Origin: Pseudomonadota bacterium
Lineage (GTDB): Bacteria; Pseudomonadota; Gammaproteobacteria; Xanthomonadales; Xanthomonadaceae
Direction: 5' to 3'
Assembly (NCBI GenBank): GCA_023425225.1
Contig: JAFADB010000128.1
Span: 1 to 14,937, forward strand
DNA: 14,937 nucleotides
The first letter of the stretch is position 1. Every line of letters starts with the position of its first letter. The translations under genes were made by a program, and so were the position numbers. Below the pieces are notes generated by a model. The model worked only from the letters and a program-made list of their open reading frames with translations. It was not told where the DNA came from and did not search any database. Shown one piece after another: positions 6,310-13,332 of the stretch.

Positions 6310-7275
6310 TCAGGCACGCGCGCCGAAATAGTCGCGGCACCACGCCACCACCGGCGGCAGGCCGACCTCGATCGGCGTGGCCGGCTCGAAGCCGAAGGCC
6401 GCCTTGGCGCGCGTGGTATCGGCCATGGTCTCGACCATGTCACCCGGCTGCATCGGCTTGTAGATCTTCTCGGCGCGGCGCCCGGCGGCCTGCTCGATCA
6501 CCGCGATGAAGTGCTCCAGCTCCACCGGGGTGTGGTTGCCCAGGTTGAACACGCGGTGCGGGACGGCCTCGGCCGAGGGATGGTCCAGCGCGCCCAGCAC
6601 GCCGGCGACGATGTCCTCGACGTGGGTGAAGTCGCGCTTCATCCGCCCCTGGTTGAACACCTCGATCGGGCGCCCGGCCAGCACCGCGCGCGAGAACAGC
6701 AGCGGCGCCATGTCCGGGCGACCCCATGGGCCGTACACGGTGAAGAAGCGCAGCCCGGTGGCATGCAGGCCGTACAGCTGCGCGTAGGTCCACGCCATCA
6801 GCTCGTTGGCCGCCTTGGTGGCCGCGTACAGCGAGCGCGGCTTGTCCACGCGCTGGTCCTCGGAGAACGGCGGGGTGGCCGAATCACCGTAGACCGAACT
6901 GCTGGAGGCATATGCCAGGTGCGCCACGCCGCGGTGCCGGCACAGCTCCAGCATGTTGACGAAGCCGACCAAGTTGCTGTCAACGTAGGCATACGGGTTC
7001 TGCAGCGAGTAGCGCACTCCCGCCTGCGCGGCCAGGTGCACCACGCGCTCGGGCCGCACCTCGTCGAACAGCGCGGCCAGGCCCTCGCGGTCGGTCAGGT
7101 CCAGCGCGCGGATGTCGATGTCCGGGCACAGCGCGGCCACGCGGTCGCGCTTGAGCTGCGGGTCGTAGTAATCGTTGAAGTTGTCCAGGCCGACGACCGC
7201 CTCGCCGCGCGCGGCCAGCGCACGGCAGGTGTACACGCCGATGAAGCCGGCCGCACCGGTCACCAGCACGGTCAT
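6310..7275 (-). CDS. NAD-dependent epimerase, UDP-glucuronate 4-epimerase-like
   Basis: A 321-residue short-chain dehydrogenase/reductase-type sugar-nucleotide epimerase. The N-terminal NAD-binding motif GAAGFIG (7-13), the serine-rich YASSSSVYG (122-130) and the catalytic Tyr150-x3-Lys154 (YAATK) are all intact. The DNFNDYYDPQLKRDR segment (31-45) and the length near 320-340 fit the UDP-glucuronate 4-epimerase (LspL/GAE) subgroup, which makes UDP-galacturonate for lipopolysaccharide or capsule. It lies upstream of the glycosyltransferase and LAB_N genes on the same strand. UDP-glucose 4-epimerase is a less likely alternative. Start at ATG 7275; no strong ribosome site is visible. Confidence 0.88.
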   Translation of the reverse strand: MTVLVTGAAGFIGVYTCRALAARGEAVVGLDNFNDYYDPQLKRDRVAALCPDIDIRALDLTDREGLAALFDEVRPERVVHLAAQAGVRYSLQNPYAYVDSNLVGFVNMLELCRHRGVAHLAYASSSSVYGDSATPPFSEDQRVDKPRSLYAATKAANELMAWTYAQLYGLHATGLRFFTVYGPWGRPDMAPLLFSRAVLAGRPIEVFNQGRMKRDFTHVEDIVAGVLGALDHPSAEAVPHRVFNLGNHTPVELEHFIAVIEQAAGRRAEKIYKPMQPGDMVETMADTTRAKAAFGFEPATPIEVGLPPVVAWCRDYFGARA

Positions 7276-7323
7276 GGGATCGGGCCCGCTTGCGATGCGG
7301 CAGATCCGCCGGCGCGTGGCGAC

Positions 7324-7342
7324 GCGCCCGGCTTCCGGGCGC
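7324..7342. terminator. GC hairpin downstream of the Cdd1-like gene
   Basis: Perfect 8-bp stem GCGCCCGG / CCGGGCGC with a CTT loop, lying 34 nt beyond the end of the Cdd1-like gene on the minus strand. There is no U-tract. It may mark the end of the parAB transcript or lie in the epimerase leader. Confidence 0.35.
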
Positions 7343-7375
7343 CCCGGTTTCCGCGCGTCGCGGTCACCCGCCTGC

Positions 7376-7678
7376 TCATAGCGTGAGCGGATCCTGCGCC
7401 AGCGTGCGCTTGCGCTCGGCGCTGAACGCCCACCACGGCTGCGCCGGCTCGCCGGCCAGGAAGCGCACCGCCGACATGAACACGTCGATCACGCACGGGT
7501 CGTGCATGACGCCGGTGCGCATGCACAGCTGCGCGTACATGTCGTAGGGATCGCGTCCGCGCAGGTGCGCCGGCACGCGGATGCCGATCAGGCGCAGGTC
7601 CTTCTCGCAGGCCGGCCCCACGTTGGGCAGGTCGGTCAGGCTCAACAGATGCTTGCGGTCGACCTTGTTCGGATTCAT
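7376..7678 (-). CDS. Cdd1-like helix-hairpin-helix protein
   Basis: A 100-residue protein with a helix-hairpin-helix near residues 10-33 (LLSLTDLPNVGPACEKDLRL), where the PNVGPA turn would contact DNA backbone. The rest (RGRDPYDMYAQLCMRTGVMHDPCVIDVF, then PWWAF) matches the 'pathogenicity locus' Cdd1 family, whose members are sometimes labelled mitomycin-resistance proteins without a firm function. The ATG at 7678 follows a GAGGTGG ribosome site, and the gene begins 20 nt after parB, so it may be read from the parAB transcript. Its role is unknown; a nucleic-acid-binding function is inferred from the fold. Confidence 0.78.
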   Translation of the reverse strand: MNPNKVDRKHLLSLTDLPNVGPACEKDLRLIGIRVPAHLRGRDPYDMYAQLCMRTGVMHDPCVIDVFMSAVRFLAGEPAQPWWAFSAERKRTLAQDPLTL

Positions 7679-7698
7679 GTTCTTGCCACCTCGTCTCG

Positions 7699-8622
7699 TC
7701 AGCCGCGCGGCGTGCCGCGCAGCCGTTCCAGCACGCCGTCGAGCGTGTCCAGGTCGGTATAGCTGATCACCAGCTTGCCCTTGCCGCCACGTCCGTGGGC
7801 GATCGTCACCTTGGTGCCGAGCGATTCGGACAGCTCGGTCTCCAGCGACGCGATGTCGGCCTGCGGCGCGCTGCGCGCCGGCTTGGCGTTGCGCTGCGCG
7901 CCCGGCACCTTGCCGGCGGCGAACTGCTGCGCACGGTGCTCGACCTCGCGTACCGACCAGCCCTGGTCGGCCGCCTCCTGCGCCAGCTTGCTGGCCAGTT
8001 CCGGCGCCAGCGTCAACAGCGCGCGGGCATGGCCCATCTCCAACCGCCGCGACTCCAGCAGCACGCGGATGGCCACCGGCAGTTCCAGCAGCCGCAGCAG
8101 GTTGGAGACCGAGGCGCGCGAACGGCCGACCGCCGCGGCGGCCTCGGCGTGGGTCAGCGCGAACTCGTCGATCAGCCGCTGCAGCGCCTGCGCCTCCTCC
8201 AGCGGGTTGAGGTCCTCGCGCTGGATGTTCTCGATCAGCGCCATGGCGATGACGGTACGGTCGTCGAGCTCGCGCACCACCACCGGCACCTCGTCCAGCC
8301 CGGCCAGCTGCGAGGCGCGCCAGCGGCGCTCGCCGGCGACAATCTCGAACTGCTCGGGCGCGATCTCGCGCACCACGATCGGCTGGATCACGCCCTGCGC
8401 CTTGATCGACTCGGACAGCTCGGACAGCTTGGCCTCGTCCATCTCCCGACGCGGCTGGTACTTGCCCGGCTGCAGCAGGCCGACCGGCAACTTGCGCAGC
8501 ACTTCGCCCGGCTGCGGCTCGCCGGCCGGGTCCGCCGCCACGGCCACACCCTTGGGGCCGAGCAACGCATCCAGGCCGCGGCCCAGGCCGCGCTTCTTGG
8601 CGGGGGTCGGCTTGGTGCTCAT
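7699..8622 (-). CDS. parB: Chromosome-partitioning protein ParB
   Basis: A 307-residue chromosomal ParB/Spo0J. The basic start KKRGLGRGLDALL (9-21) is the usual ParA-stimulating peptide. The ParB/sulfiredoxin CTPase domain carries GERRWRAS (97-104) and ENIQREDLNPLEEA (131-144), and a helix-turn-helix lies near 155-176. A C-terminal dimerisation domain ends the protein. It would load on parS sites as a CTP-dependent clamp and act with ParA to separate origins. The reading frame continues upstream through parA in another frame, but the ATG at 8622 overlaps the parA stop (ATGA) and gives the conserved N-terminus. No parS sequence was seen in the window. Confidence 0.96.
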   Translation of the reverse strand: MSTKPTPAKKRGLGRGLDALLGPKGVAVAADPAGEPQPGEVLRKLPVGLLQPGKYQPRREMDEAKLSELSESIKAQGVIQPIVVREIAPEQFEIVAGERRWRASQLAGLDEVPVVVRELDDRTVIAMALIENIQREDLNPLEEAQALQRLIDEFALTHAEAAAAVGRSRASVSNLLRLLELPVAIRVLLESRRLEMGHARALLTLAPELASKLAQEAADQGWSVREVEHRAQQFAAGKVPGAQRNAKPARSAPQADIASLETELSESLGTKVTIAHGRGGKGKLVISYTDLDTLDGVLERLRGTPRG

Positions 8623-9422
8623 GGTTGGACGTTCTCCACGGCCTTGGCGGCCTTGTTGCGTTCGTTCTGGCGGCGGATGACCTCGCCGGCCAGGCCCAGG
8701 TAGGCCACGCCGCCGCGCGAGGCGCGGTCGTAGCCGACGATGCTCTGGCCGTGGCTGGGCGCCTCGGCCAGGCGCACGTTGCGCGGCACGATGGTGCGGA
8801 ACACCTTGTCGCCGAAGTGGTCGGTCAGCTCGCCGGACACGGCGTTGGCCAGGTTGTTGCGCACGTCGAACATGGTGCGCAGCACGCCCTCGATCTCCAG
8901 CGCCGGGTTGAGCCGGCCGCGCAGCGCGTCGATGGTGTCCAGCAGCGCGCTCAGTCCTTCCAGCGCGTAGTACTCGCACTGCATCGGCACGATCACCGAA
9001 TCGGCCGCGGTCAGCGCGTTGAGGGTCAGCAGCGACAGCGCCGGCGGGCAGTCGATCAGGATGAAGTCGTACTCCCCGCGGATCGGCGCCAGCGCCTGCT
9101 TGAGCCGCTGCTCGCGCTCGGGCTGCTCCATCAGCTGGATCTCGGCCGCGGTCAGGTCGATGTTGCCCGGCAGCAGGTCGAAGCCCTCCTGCGTGCCGAC
9201 GCGGATGGACGCGGCGTCGGCCTCGCCCAGCAGCAGGTCGCAGGTGGAGGCGGCCAGCTCGCGCTTGTCCACCCCGCTGCCCATCGTCGCATTGCCCTGC
9301 GCGTCCAGGTCCACCAGCAGCACGCGCTGTGGCGCGCGCGCCAGGCCGGCGGCCAGGTTGACGGCCGTGGTGGTCTTGCCGACGCCGCCCTTCTGGTTGG
9401 CGATGGCGATGATCCGAGCCAT
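8619..9422 (-). CDS. parA: Chromosome-partitioning ATPase ParA (Soj)
   Basis: A 267-residue deviant Walker ATPase. It shows the signature KGGVGKTT (11-18) with both lysines, DLDAQGNAT (38-46) and IDCPPALSLL near 123-132. It lacks an N-terminal helix-turn-helix, so it belongs to the short chromosomal Soj type, which binds DNA non-specifically when loaded with ATP and is driven by ParB. Translation of parB is coupled through a 4-nt ATGA overlap. The gene follows rsmG on the same strand after 200 bp that should hold its promoter or an internal one; no strong ribosome site is seen before the ATG. Confidence 0.97.
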   Translation of the reverse strand: MARIIAIANQKGGVGKTTTAVNLAAGLARAPQRVLLVDLDAQGNATMGSGVDKRELAASTCDLLLGEADAASIRVGTQEGFDLLPGNIDLTAAEIQLMEQPEREQRLKQALAPIRGEYDFILIDCPPALSLLTLNALTAADSVIVPMQCEYYALEGLSALLDTIDALRGRLNPALEIEGVLRTMFDVRNNLANAVSGELTDHFGDKVFRTIVPRNVRLAEAPSHGQSIVGYDRASRGGVAYLGLAGEVIRRQNERNKAAKAVENVQP

Positions 9423-9622
9423 GCGGGGTCTCGCGGGAGGGAGTGGGACCGGCCATTATGCGACCTGCCGGCCCGATCTGCGAAACCGGCCCGCCGCCGC
9501 CCCGGCCACGGCCTCCGGCAGCAGCGCGCCGGCAGCTCGGCGCCAGGCTGGCACGGGGCCGGCCCTCTGTCCGCGGGCGCCTCCCCGGCGCTGCGCAGGA
9601 CCCGCGCCCCCGCGCCCGCGTC
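9423..9622. other. Gap between rsmG and parA
   Basis: Very GC-rich, non-coding 200-bp stretch with many GCCGG and CCGGC words. It would carry any parA promoter on the minus strand, but no convincing boxes were found. No parS-like TGTTTCACGTGAAACA site is present. Confidence 0.5.
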
Positions 9623-10267
9623 TCACCCGTCCTTGCGCACCACCACCAGATGCCGCTCGCCGTCCAGCCCCGGCACCCGCAGCGGATGCACCGCCTGCAA
9701 CGTCCAGCCGGCCGGCAGCGCGGCGATCTCCTCGTGCGGATGCACGCCCTTCATCGCCAGCAGGCTGCCGCCCGGACGCAGCAGGTGGCCGCCGACGGCG
9801 ATGATCCCGGCCAGCGTATCCAGCGCGCGCGCAGTGAGGTGGTCATAGGCGGCCGGCTCGTCCAGCGCCTCGGCGCGCGACTCGGCCACGCGGGCGTTGC
9901 CCAGCCCGAGCTGGCGCACCGCCTCGCGCAGGAAGCGCGCCTTCTTGCCGTTGCTCTCCACCAGCGTGACCTGCAGTTTTGGACGCGCGATCGCCAGCGG
10001 GATGCCCGGCAGGCCGGGGCCGGTGCCGAGATCGGCCAGGGCCCCGGCCGCGACGAACGGCTGCATGGCCAGCGAATCGAGCAGGTGGCGGGTGACCATC
10101 TGCCGCGGGTCGCGGATCGCAGTGAGGTTGTAGGTGCGGTTCCAGCGCTCCAGCAGCGCCAGGTAGGCCAGCAGCGGCGGCGCCAGCACGGCCGGGTCCA
10201 GGCCCATCGCGCGCAGGCCGTGGTCGAGGTCGGTCGCCACCTCGGCGGGCAGGGAAACAGTGTTCAT
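9623..10267 (-). CDS. rsmG: 16S rRNA (guanine527-N7)-methyltransferase RsmG
   Basis: A 214-residue RsmG/GidB methyltransferase, which places a 7-methyl group on G527 of 16S rRNA using S-adenosylmethionine. It contains RWNRTYNLTAIRD (41-53), HLLDSL (61-66), the SAM-binding DLGTGPGLPGIPLAI (79-93) and VESNGKKARFL (103-113). Length is normal for the family. The open frame runs about 160 codons further upstream, but the ATG at 10267 gives the conserved start, and the upstream part shows no RsmG similarity. Loss of this enzyme gives low-level streptomycin resistance in many bacteria. Its position ahead of parA-parB is a common arrangement. Confidence 0.96.
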   Translation of the reverse strand: MNTVSLPAEVATDLDHGLRAMGLDPAVLAPPLLAYLALLERWNRTYNLTAIRDPRQMVTRHLLDSLAMQPFVAAGALADLGTGPGLPGIPLAIARPKLQVTLVESNGKKARFLREAVRQLGLGNARVAESRAEALDEPAAYDHLTARALDTLAGIIAVGGHLLRPGGSLLAMKGVHPHEEIAALPAGWTLQAVHPLRVPGLDGERHLVVVRKDG

Positions 10268-10586
10268 GGGGCGATTATCGCAGGCTGGCGCACGACGCTG
10301 TGCCGAGCGGCTCCTGACCGATGAAGGCAGGCCGGCCATGCCCCGTAACGGGCCGGCAGGCGCTGCCGGCAAGCCCCTCCGGTACCTGTGGCTTGTGAGC
10401 GGCAAGCACTGCGGCCTGCACGCCAGCCGCTTGTCGCCTTTCCGGTGCGGCAGCGAATGAGTCCCGCGCCCGTGCTCCGGCCGCTGGCGATCCCGGATCA
10501 AGTCCGGAAGCTCCCGGATTTTCTCCCCGGCAGGCGGAAAACGGCGAACCGTCCACCTGCGAGCACCCGCGGCGCCGGCCGCGTCC
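10268..10586. other. Gap between the phosphopantetheinyl transferase gene and rsmG
   Basis: About 320 bp without a credible gene. It must hold the rsmG promoter on the minus strand, but no clear boxes were recognised. The only structure is a pair of overlapping hairpins at 10331-10370. Open frames crossing it are short or are extensions of neighbours with no family features. Confidence 0.5.
10331..10370. repeat. Two overlapping, mutually exclusive hairpins upstream of rsmG
   Basis: GCCGGCC (10331-10337) pairs with GGCCGGC (10351-10357), while GCCGGCAG (10352-10359) pairs perfectly with CTGCCGGC (10363-10370) around a 3-nt loop. The shared segment can join only one stem at a time. It lies 64-103 nt upstream of the rsmG start and lacks a T-run. 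Confidence 0.4.
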
Positions 10587-11189
10587 TCAGATCGAGTACC
10601 ACGCCAGCGCGGCACGGTAGCCGGGCGCTGCCAGCCACTCGTGCAGGTGCCATCGCTCGGCCCGGCCCAGTGCCGGATCGCACCAGCGCAACTGCAGCCC
10701 GTGCGGCCCGTCGGCGAATGCCAGCCGGTGCAGACCGAAGGAAATGCCGTGGCCATGGGCCTTCAACAGCGCCTCCTTGGCGCACCACAGCCGGAAGAAC
10801 AGCATCTCGCGCGCCAGGCCCGACAGCGCCTCCAGCGCGGCGACCTCGTCGGGGTGGAAGTAGCGGTGCGCGATCTCCAGCATCCGCGGGCGTTCGCAGA
10901 TGCGCTCCAGGTCCACGCCCAGGCGGACGTTCTCGCCCAGCGCGACCAGCAACTGGTCGCCGCTGTGGCTCCAGCCTGTGCCGTAGCGGGCGAAGGGCTG
11001 GTCCAGCCATGGGCGCCCGCGGGCCTCGCGGCGGATCGGCAGGCTGGCGGCATCGACATGCAGCGCCGGGGCCAGCAACTGCCGCGCCTGCGGCTCGCCA
11101 CGGTCCCCGGGGCGATGCGGCCGGCGCCACACCTGCACCGGACCGAACCGCCAGTCGTCCCCTTGCCCCATCCCGCACGCCTTCTGCAT
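10587..11189 (-). CDS. 4'-phosphopantetheinyl transferase, Sfp/HetI-type
   Basis: A 200-residue enzyme that moves the phosphopantetheine arm of coenzyme A to a serine of carrier proteins in fatty-acid, polyketide or peptide synthesis. Key motifs are SHSGD (74-78), the magnesium-binding GVDLE (91-95) and WCAKEALLKAHG (135-146). At 200 residues it is slightly shorter than Sfp proper (about 220-240), and the N-terminal half is poorly conserved. The start at ATG 11189 was taken; Met7 is an alternative. It is divergent from the GlsB-like gene and upstream of rsmG on the same strand. Its carrier-protein clients are not encoded in the window. Confidence 0.9.
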   Translation of the reverse strand: MQKACGMGQGDDWRFGPVQVWRRPHRPGDRGEPQARQLLAPALHVDAASLPIRREARGRPWLDQPFARYGTGWSHSGDQLLVALGENVRLGVDLERICERPRMLEIAHRYFHPDEVAALEALSGLAREMLFFRLWCAKEALLKAHGHGISFGLHRLAFADGPHGLQLRWCDPALGRAERWHLHEWLAAPGYRAALAWYSI

Positions 11190-11304
11190 TCACACCTTCT
11201 CCACCAATTCGAACCCCGTCCCGGTACCGGCCATGCGGTTACACGGGCATTTCACGAGCGACGGTCTTGAATGACGCCGCAGCACCGATCCGGGTGCCTG
11301 ACGC

Positions 11305-11310
11305 AAGGAG
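11305..11310 (+). promoter_or_regulatory. Strong ribosome-binding site of the GlsB/YeaQ-like gene
   Basis: AAGGAG lies 8 nt before the ATG at 11319. It fixes the start there rather than at an in-frame ATG at 11271, which would add 16 polar residues not found in the family. Confidence 0.85.
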
Positions 11311-11318
11311 AATTCACC

Positions 11319-11570
11319 ATGGGCATCATCATCTGGCTGATCGTGGGCGGCATTGTCGGCTGGCTCGCCAGCATCATCATGCGCCGCGATGCGCAGCAGG
11401 GCATCATCCTCAACATCGTGGTCGGCATCATCGGCGCGCTGATCGCCGGCTGGCTGTTCGGTGGCGGCATCAACGAGGCCATCACCATCCGCACCTTCAT
11501 CTTCTCGCTGATCGGCGCGGTGATCCTGCTGGCCATCGTCAACCTGTTCACGCGCAAGAGCGTGCGCTGA
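11319..11570 (+). CDS. GlsB/YeaQ/YmgE family stress-response membrane protein
   Basis: An 83-residue protein of the transglycosylase-associated (GlsB/YeaQ/YmgE) family. It consists of three glycine-rich hydrophobic helices near 2-20, 28-48 and 58-77, beginning MGIIIWLIVGGIVGWLAS and ending in the basic TRKSVR. These small inner-membrane proteins are induced in general or envelope stress in many bacteria; no reaction is known. The start is set by a strong AAGGAG site, and an intrinsic terminator begins 24 nt after the stop, so this is very likely a single-gene transcript. Confidence 0.92.
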   Translation: MGIIIWLIVGGIVGWLASIIMRRDAQQGIILNIVVGIIGALIAGWLFGGGINEAITIRTFIFSLIGAVILLAIVNLFTRKSVR

Positions 11571-11594
11571 CCCACTTGCGCGCCACGCGCACCA

Positions 11595-11618
11595 AGCCCG
11601 GCTCCGGCCGGGCTTTTT
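11595..11618 (+). terminator. Intrinsic terminator after the GlsB/YeaQ-like gene
   Basis: Perfect 8-bp stem AGCCCGGC / GCCGGGCT with a TCCG loop, directly followed by a run of T. It is the clearest rho-independent terminator in the window. Confidence 0.93.
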
Positions 11619-11687
11619 CATGACGAGTATCCCTGTGCGTCGCCCTGCAGCGGCTTCGCGGTGAAAAGGGGTCGTCCTGCCATTTCT

Positions 11688-12086
11688 TCATGTCCGGTCG
11701 GCAGGATGATGTACGCCGTCCTCGACCGGAATCGCCACCTCCAGCGCATACGGGTCCACCCCGTCCAGACAACCGACGTTGTAGCCATGTTCCTGCGGGT
11801 TGGAACGACGCCGATGGTGCATGTAGATGCCGCAGCGGCCACAGAACCAGTGCTCGGCCGTGAACGTGTTGAACTGGCACAACCGCAGCGCGTCACTGCC
11901 CTGCAACACCCGCAGTCCGGCCAGTGGCACCGAAGCGACGATCGCGCCCCGGCGCCGGCACAGCGAGCAATCGCAGCGACGCGGATCGACGATGCCGTCG
12001 GGCAACTGCAGCTCTAGCACCACGGCACCGCAATGGCAGCGCAGCCGGTGCAGCGGACCGACGCCGGCCACCTCGCGCACGGTCAC
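11688..12086 (-). CDS. GFA-family (CENP-V/GFA domain) zinc-binding protein
   Basis: A 132-residue protein with the cysteine pattern of the glutathione-dependent formaldehyde-activating (GFA) family: Cys17-His-Cys19, Cys38-Asp-Cys40-x2-Cys43 and Cys82-x2-Cys85, which bind zinc. Most members of this family are of unknown substrate, and activity on S-hydroxymethylglutathione should not be assumed. No in-frame ATG exists near the conserved start, so a GTG at 12086 was chosen, 23 nt after xthA on the same strand; a GTG at 12080 is also possible. An ATG at 12105 has a nearby GAGG but is in the wrong frame. Co-transcription with xthA is likely. Confidence 0.8.
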   Translation of the reverse strand: MTVREVAGVGPLHRLRCHCGAVVLELQLPDGIVDPRRCDCSLCRRRGAIVASVPLAGLRVLQGSDALRLCQFNTFTAEHWFCGRCGIYMHHRRRSNPQEHGYNVGCLDGVDPYALEVAIPVEDGVHHPADRT

Positions 12087-12109
12087 CCGCGCAGGGCCCA
12101 GCCATCGCC

Positions 12110-12880
12110 TCAACGTTCCAGCCGCACCCAGGCAGGCGCGTGGTCGCTGGGTCGCTCCCAGGTGCGCGGCTCGCGGTCGATGCCGGCCTCCGCCGCCACT
12201 GGACGCAGCGCATCGGATACGAGCGTCAGGTCGATGCGCAGGCCCAGGTCGCGGCGGAAACCCGCAGCGCGGTAGTCCCACCAGCTGAAGATGCCCGCAT
12301 CCTCGTTGTGCAGGCGGAAGGCATCGTGCAGCCCCAGCGACTGCAGCTTGCCCAGCGCGCCGCGCTCGGCGGTGGACGTGAGGATGTGGTTCTCGTTCCA
12401 CACCTGCGGATCGTAGACGTCGCGCGCATCCGGGGCGATATTGAAATCACCCAGCACCACCAGCTTCGGGTGCCGTGCCAGTTCCTCGCCCAGCCAGCCG
12501 TGTACCGCGTCGAGCCAGCGCAGCTTGTAGGCGTATTTGTCCGTGCCCACGTCCTGGCCATTGACCACGTACAGGTTGACGATGCGCACGTCGCCCACGG
12601 TGGCGGCGATCACCCGCTTCTGCTCGTCGTCGAACCCGGGAATGCCGATCTGCACGTCCTGCGCCGGCTCGCGCGACAGGATGGCCACGCCGTTGTAGGT
12701 CTTCTGCCCGGCGAACACGCTGCGATAGCCCAGCCCGGCCAGCACCGCGTCGGGAAAGCGCGCGTCCTCCAGCTTGGTCTCCTGCAGCCCCACCACGTCC
12801 GGCGCGAAACCGCGCAGCCACTGCTCCAGGTGCGGCAGGCGCACGTTGAGCGAATTGACGTTCCAGCTGGCGATCTTCAT
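12110..12880 (-). CDS. xthA: Exodeoxyribonuclease III / AP endonuclease
   Basis: A 256-residue member of the exonuclease-endonuclease-phosphatase superfamily that repairs abasic sites and degrades DNA from the 3' end. The catalytic signatures are present in order: WNVNS (6-10), LQETK with Glu34 (32-36), NLYVVNG (102-108), GDFN (144-147), RIDLTLVS (215-222) and the terminal SDHAP with the catalytic Asp-His (245-249). Length is usual for XthA/ExoA. The ATG at 12880 yields the conserved MKIASWNVNSL start. The gene precedes the GFA-family gene and is the last ordinary chromosomal gene before the lower-GC accessory region. Confidence 0.96.
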   Translation of the reverse strand: MKIASWNVNSLNVRLPHLEQWLRGFAPDVVGLQETKLEDARFPDAVLAGLGYRSVFAGQKTYNGVAILSREPAQDVQIGIPGFDDEQKRVIAATVGDVRIVNLYVVNGQDVGTDKYAYKLRWLDAVHGWLGEELARHPKLVVLGDFNIAPDARDVYDPQVWNENHILTSTAERGALGKLQSLGLHDAFRLHNEDAGIFSWWDYRAAGFRRDLGLRIDLTLVSDALRPVAAEAGIDREPRTWERPSDHAPAWVRLER

Positions 12881-12922
12881 GTCGTGACTAATCCGTTGAT
12901 TGTGCTGTTCTTGTTCCTGATT

Positions 12923-12939
12923 GCCTGCGATATGCAGGC
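12923..12939. repeat. Inverted repeat upstream of xthA
   Basis: GCCTGC and GCAGGC flank the loop GATAT, 43-59 nt upstream of the xthA ATG. It could be an operator or leader hairpin for xthA, or chance. Confidence 0.35.
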
Positions 12940-13230
12940 TCCAGGGGAACCTGCCGGCCGATCGCCAAGCGCCGACCGCGGCCGCTTGGGTGCTGACTAC
13001 ATTTCACCACAGCAGCCGGTACGGCCGTGATCGGTCCCGGCGGTTCGGTCAGGTTGCAGAGCATGGACATGAGGCAGCCATCTCTTCCGTCGCCTTTTCG
13101 CTTTCTGGAGGACGGAACGTCGGCGCTGGGGGGCGTCATGCCGAACCGCTGCGACCAACTGGGTCGAGGCGAAGGTAGCCCTGCCTATTGTCTACGATGG
13201 CGGCAGTCCAAAATGACGAAAGGCGGGCCC

Positions 13231-13257
13231 AAGCAGACCTAAGCAGACCTAAGCAGA
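13231..13257. repeat. Tandem 10-bp repeat, 2.7 copies
   Basis: AAGCAGACCT is repeated exactly at 13231-13240 and 13241-13250, with a third partial copy AAGCAGA at 13251-13257. It lies in the non-coding stretch about 75 nt downstream of the membrane-protein gene that ends at 13333. Confidence 0.8.
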
Positions 13258-13332
13258 TATGTCGTTGGCAGCAAGCCCCCATGTCCAATGCCTCGGCGGC
13301 ACTCGACACCGCCGGGTATAGGCATACCTGCA

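Larger units (their letters stand above)
12881..13332. other. 452-bp gene-poor stretch between xthA and the accessory pair
   Basis: No convincing gene was found. The stretch holds an inverted repeat at 12923-12939, a 10-bp tandem repeat at 13231-13257 and several short open frames without recognisable families. It marks the boundary between typical high-GC genes and the lower-GC pair to the right, and may contain eroded remnants of earlier insertions. Confidence 0.5.

Noticed and set aside
5449..7386. 645-codon plus-strand open frame over the sugar genes
   Set aside because: Antisense shadow rich in His, Arg and Ala; the minus strand carries intact enzyme motifs over the same bases.
8625..9848. 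Plus-strand open frame over parA and the rsmG end
   Set aside because: Antisense shadow; ParA motifs are intact on the minus strand.
7699..10586. parS sites near parAB
   Set aside because: I looked for the TGTTTCACGTGAAACA form and close variants in the gene gaps and saw none; parS is probably outside the window.
11688..12401. Longer GFA-family protein starting inside xthA
   Set aside because: The upstream 105 codons are an xthA shadow; the cysteine-rich domain begins just after a GTG at 12086.
12884..13030. 48-codon plus-strand frame from GTG with a hydrophobic start and a lipobox-like LIAC
   Set aside because: It starts 4 bp from the xthA start codon with no ribosome site, lacks N-terminal positive charge, and overlaps the xthA promoter region; kept only as a faint possibility.
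13027..13242. 71-codon plus-strand frame in the gap before the accessory pair
   Set aside because: No recognisable family, no clear ribosome site, composition like non-coding DNA.
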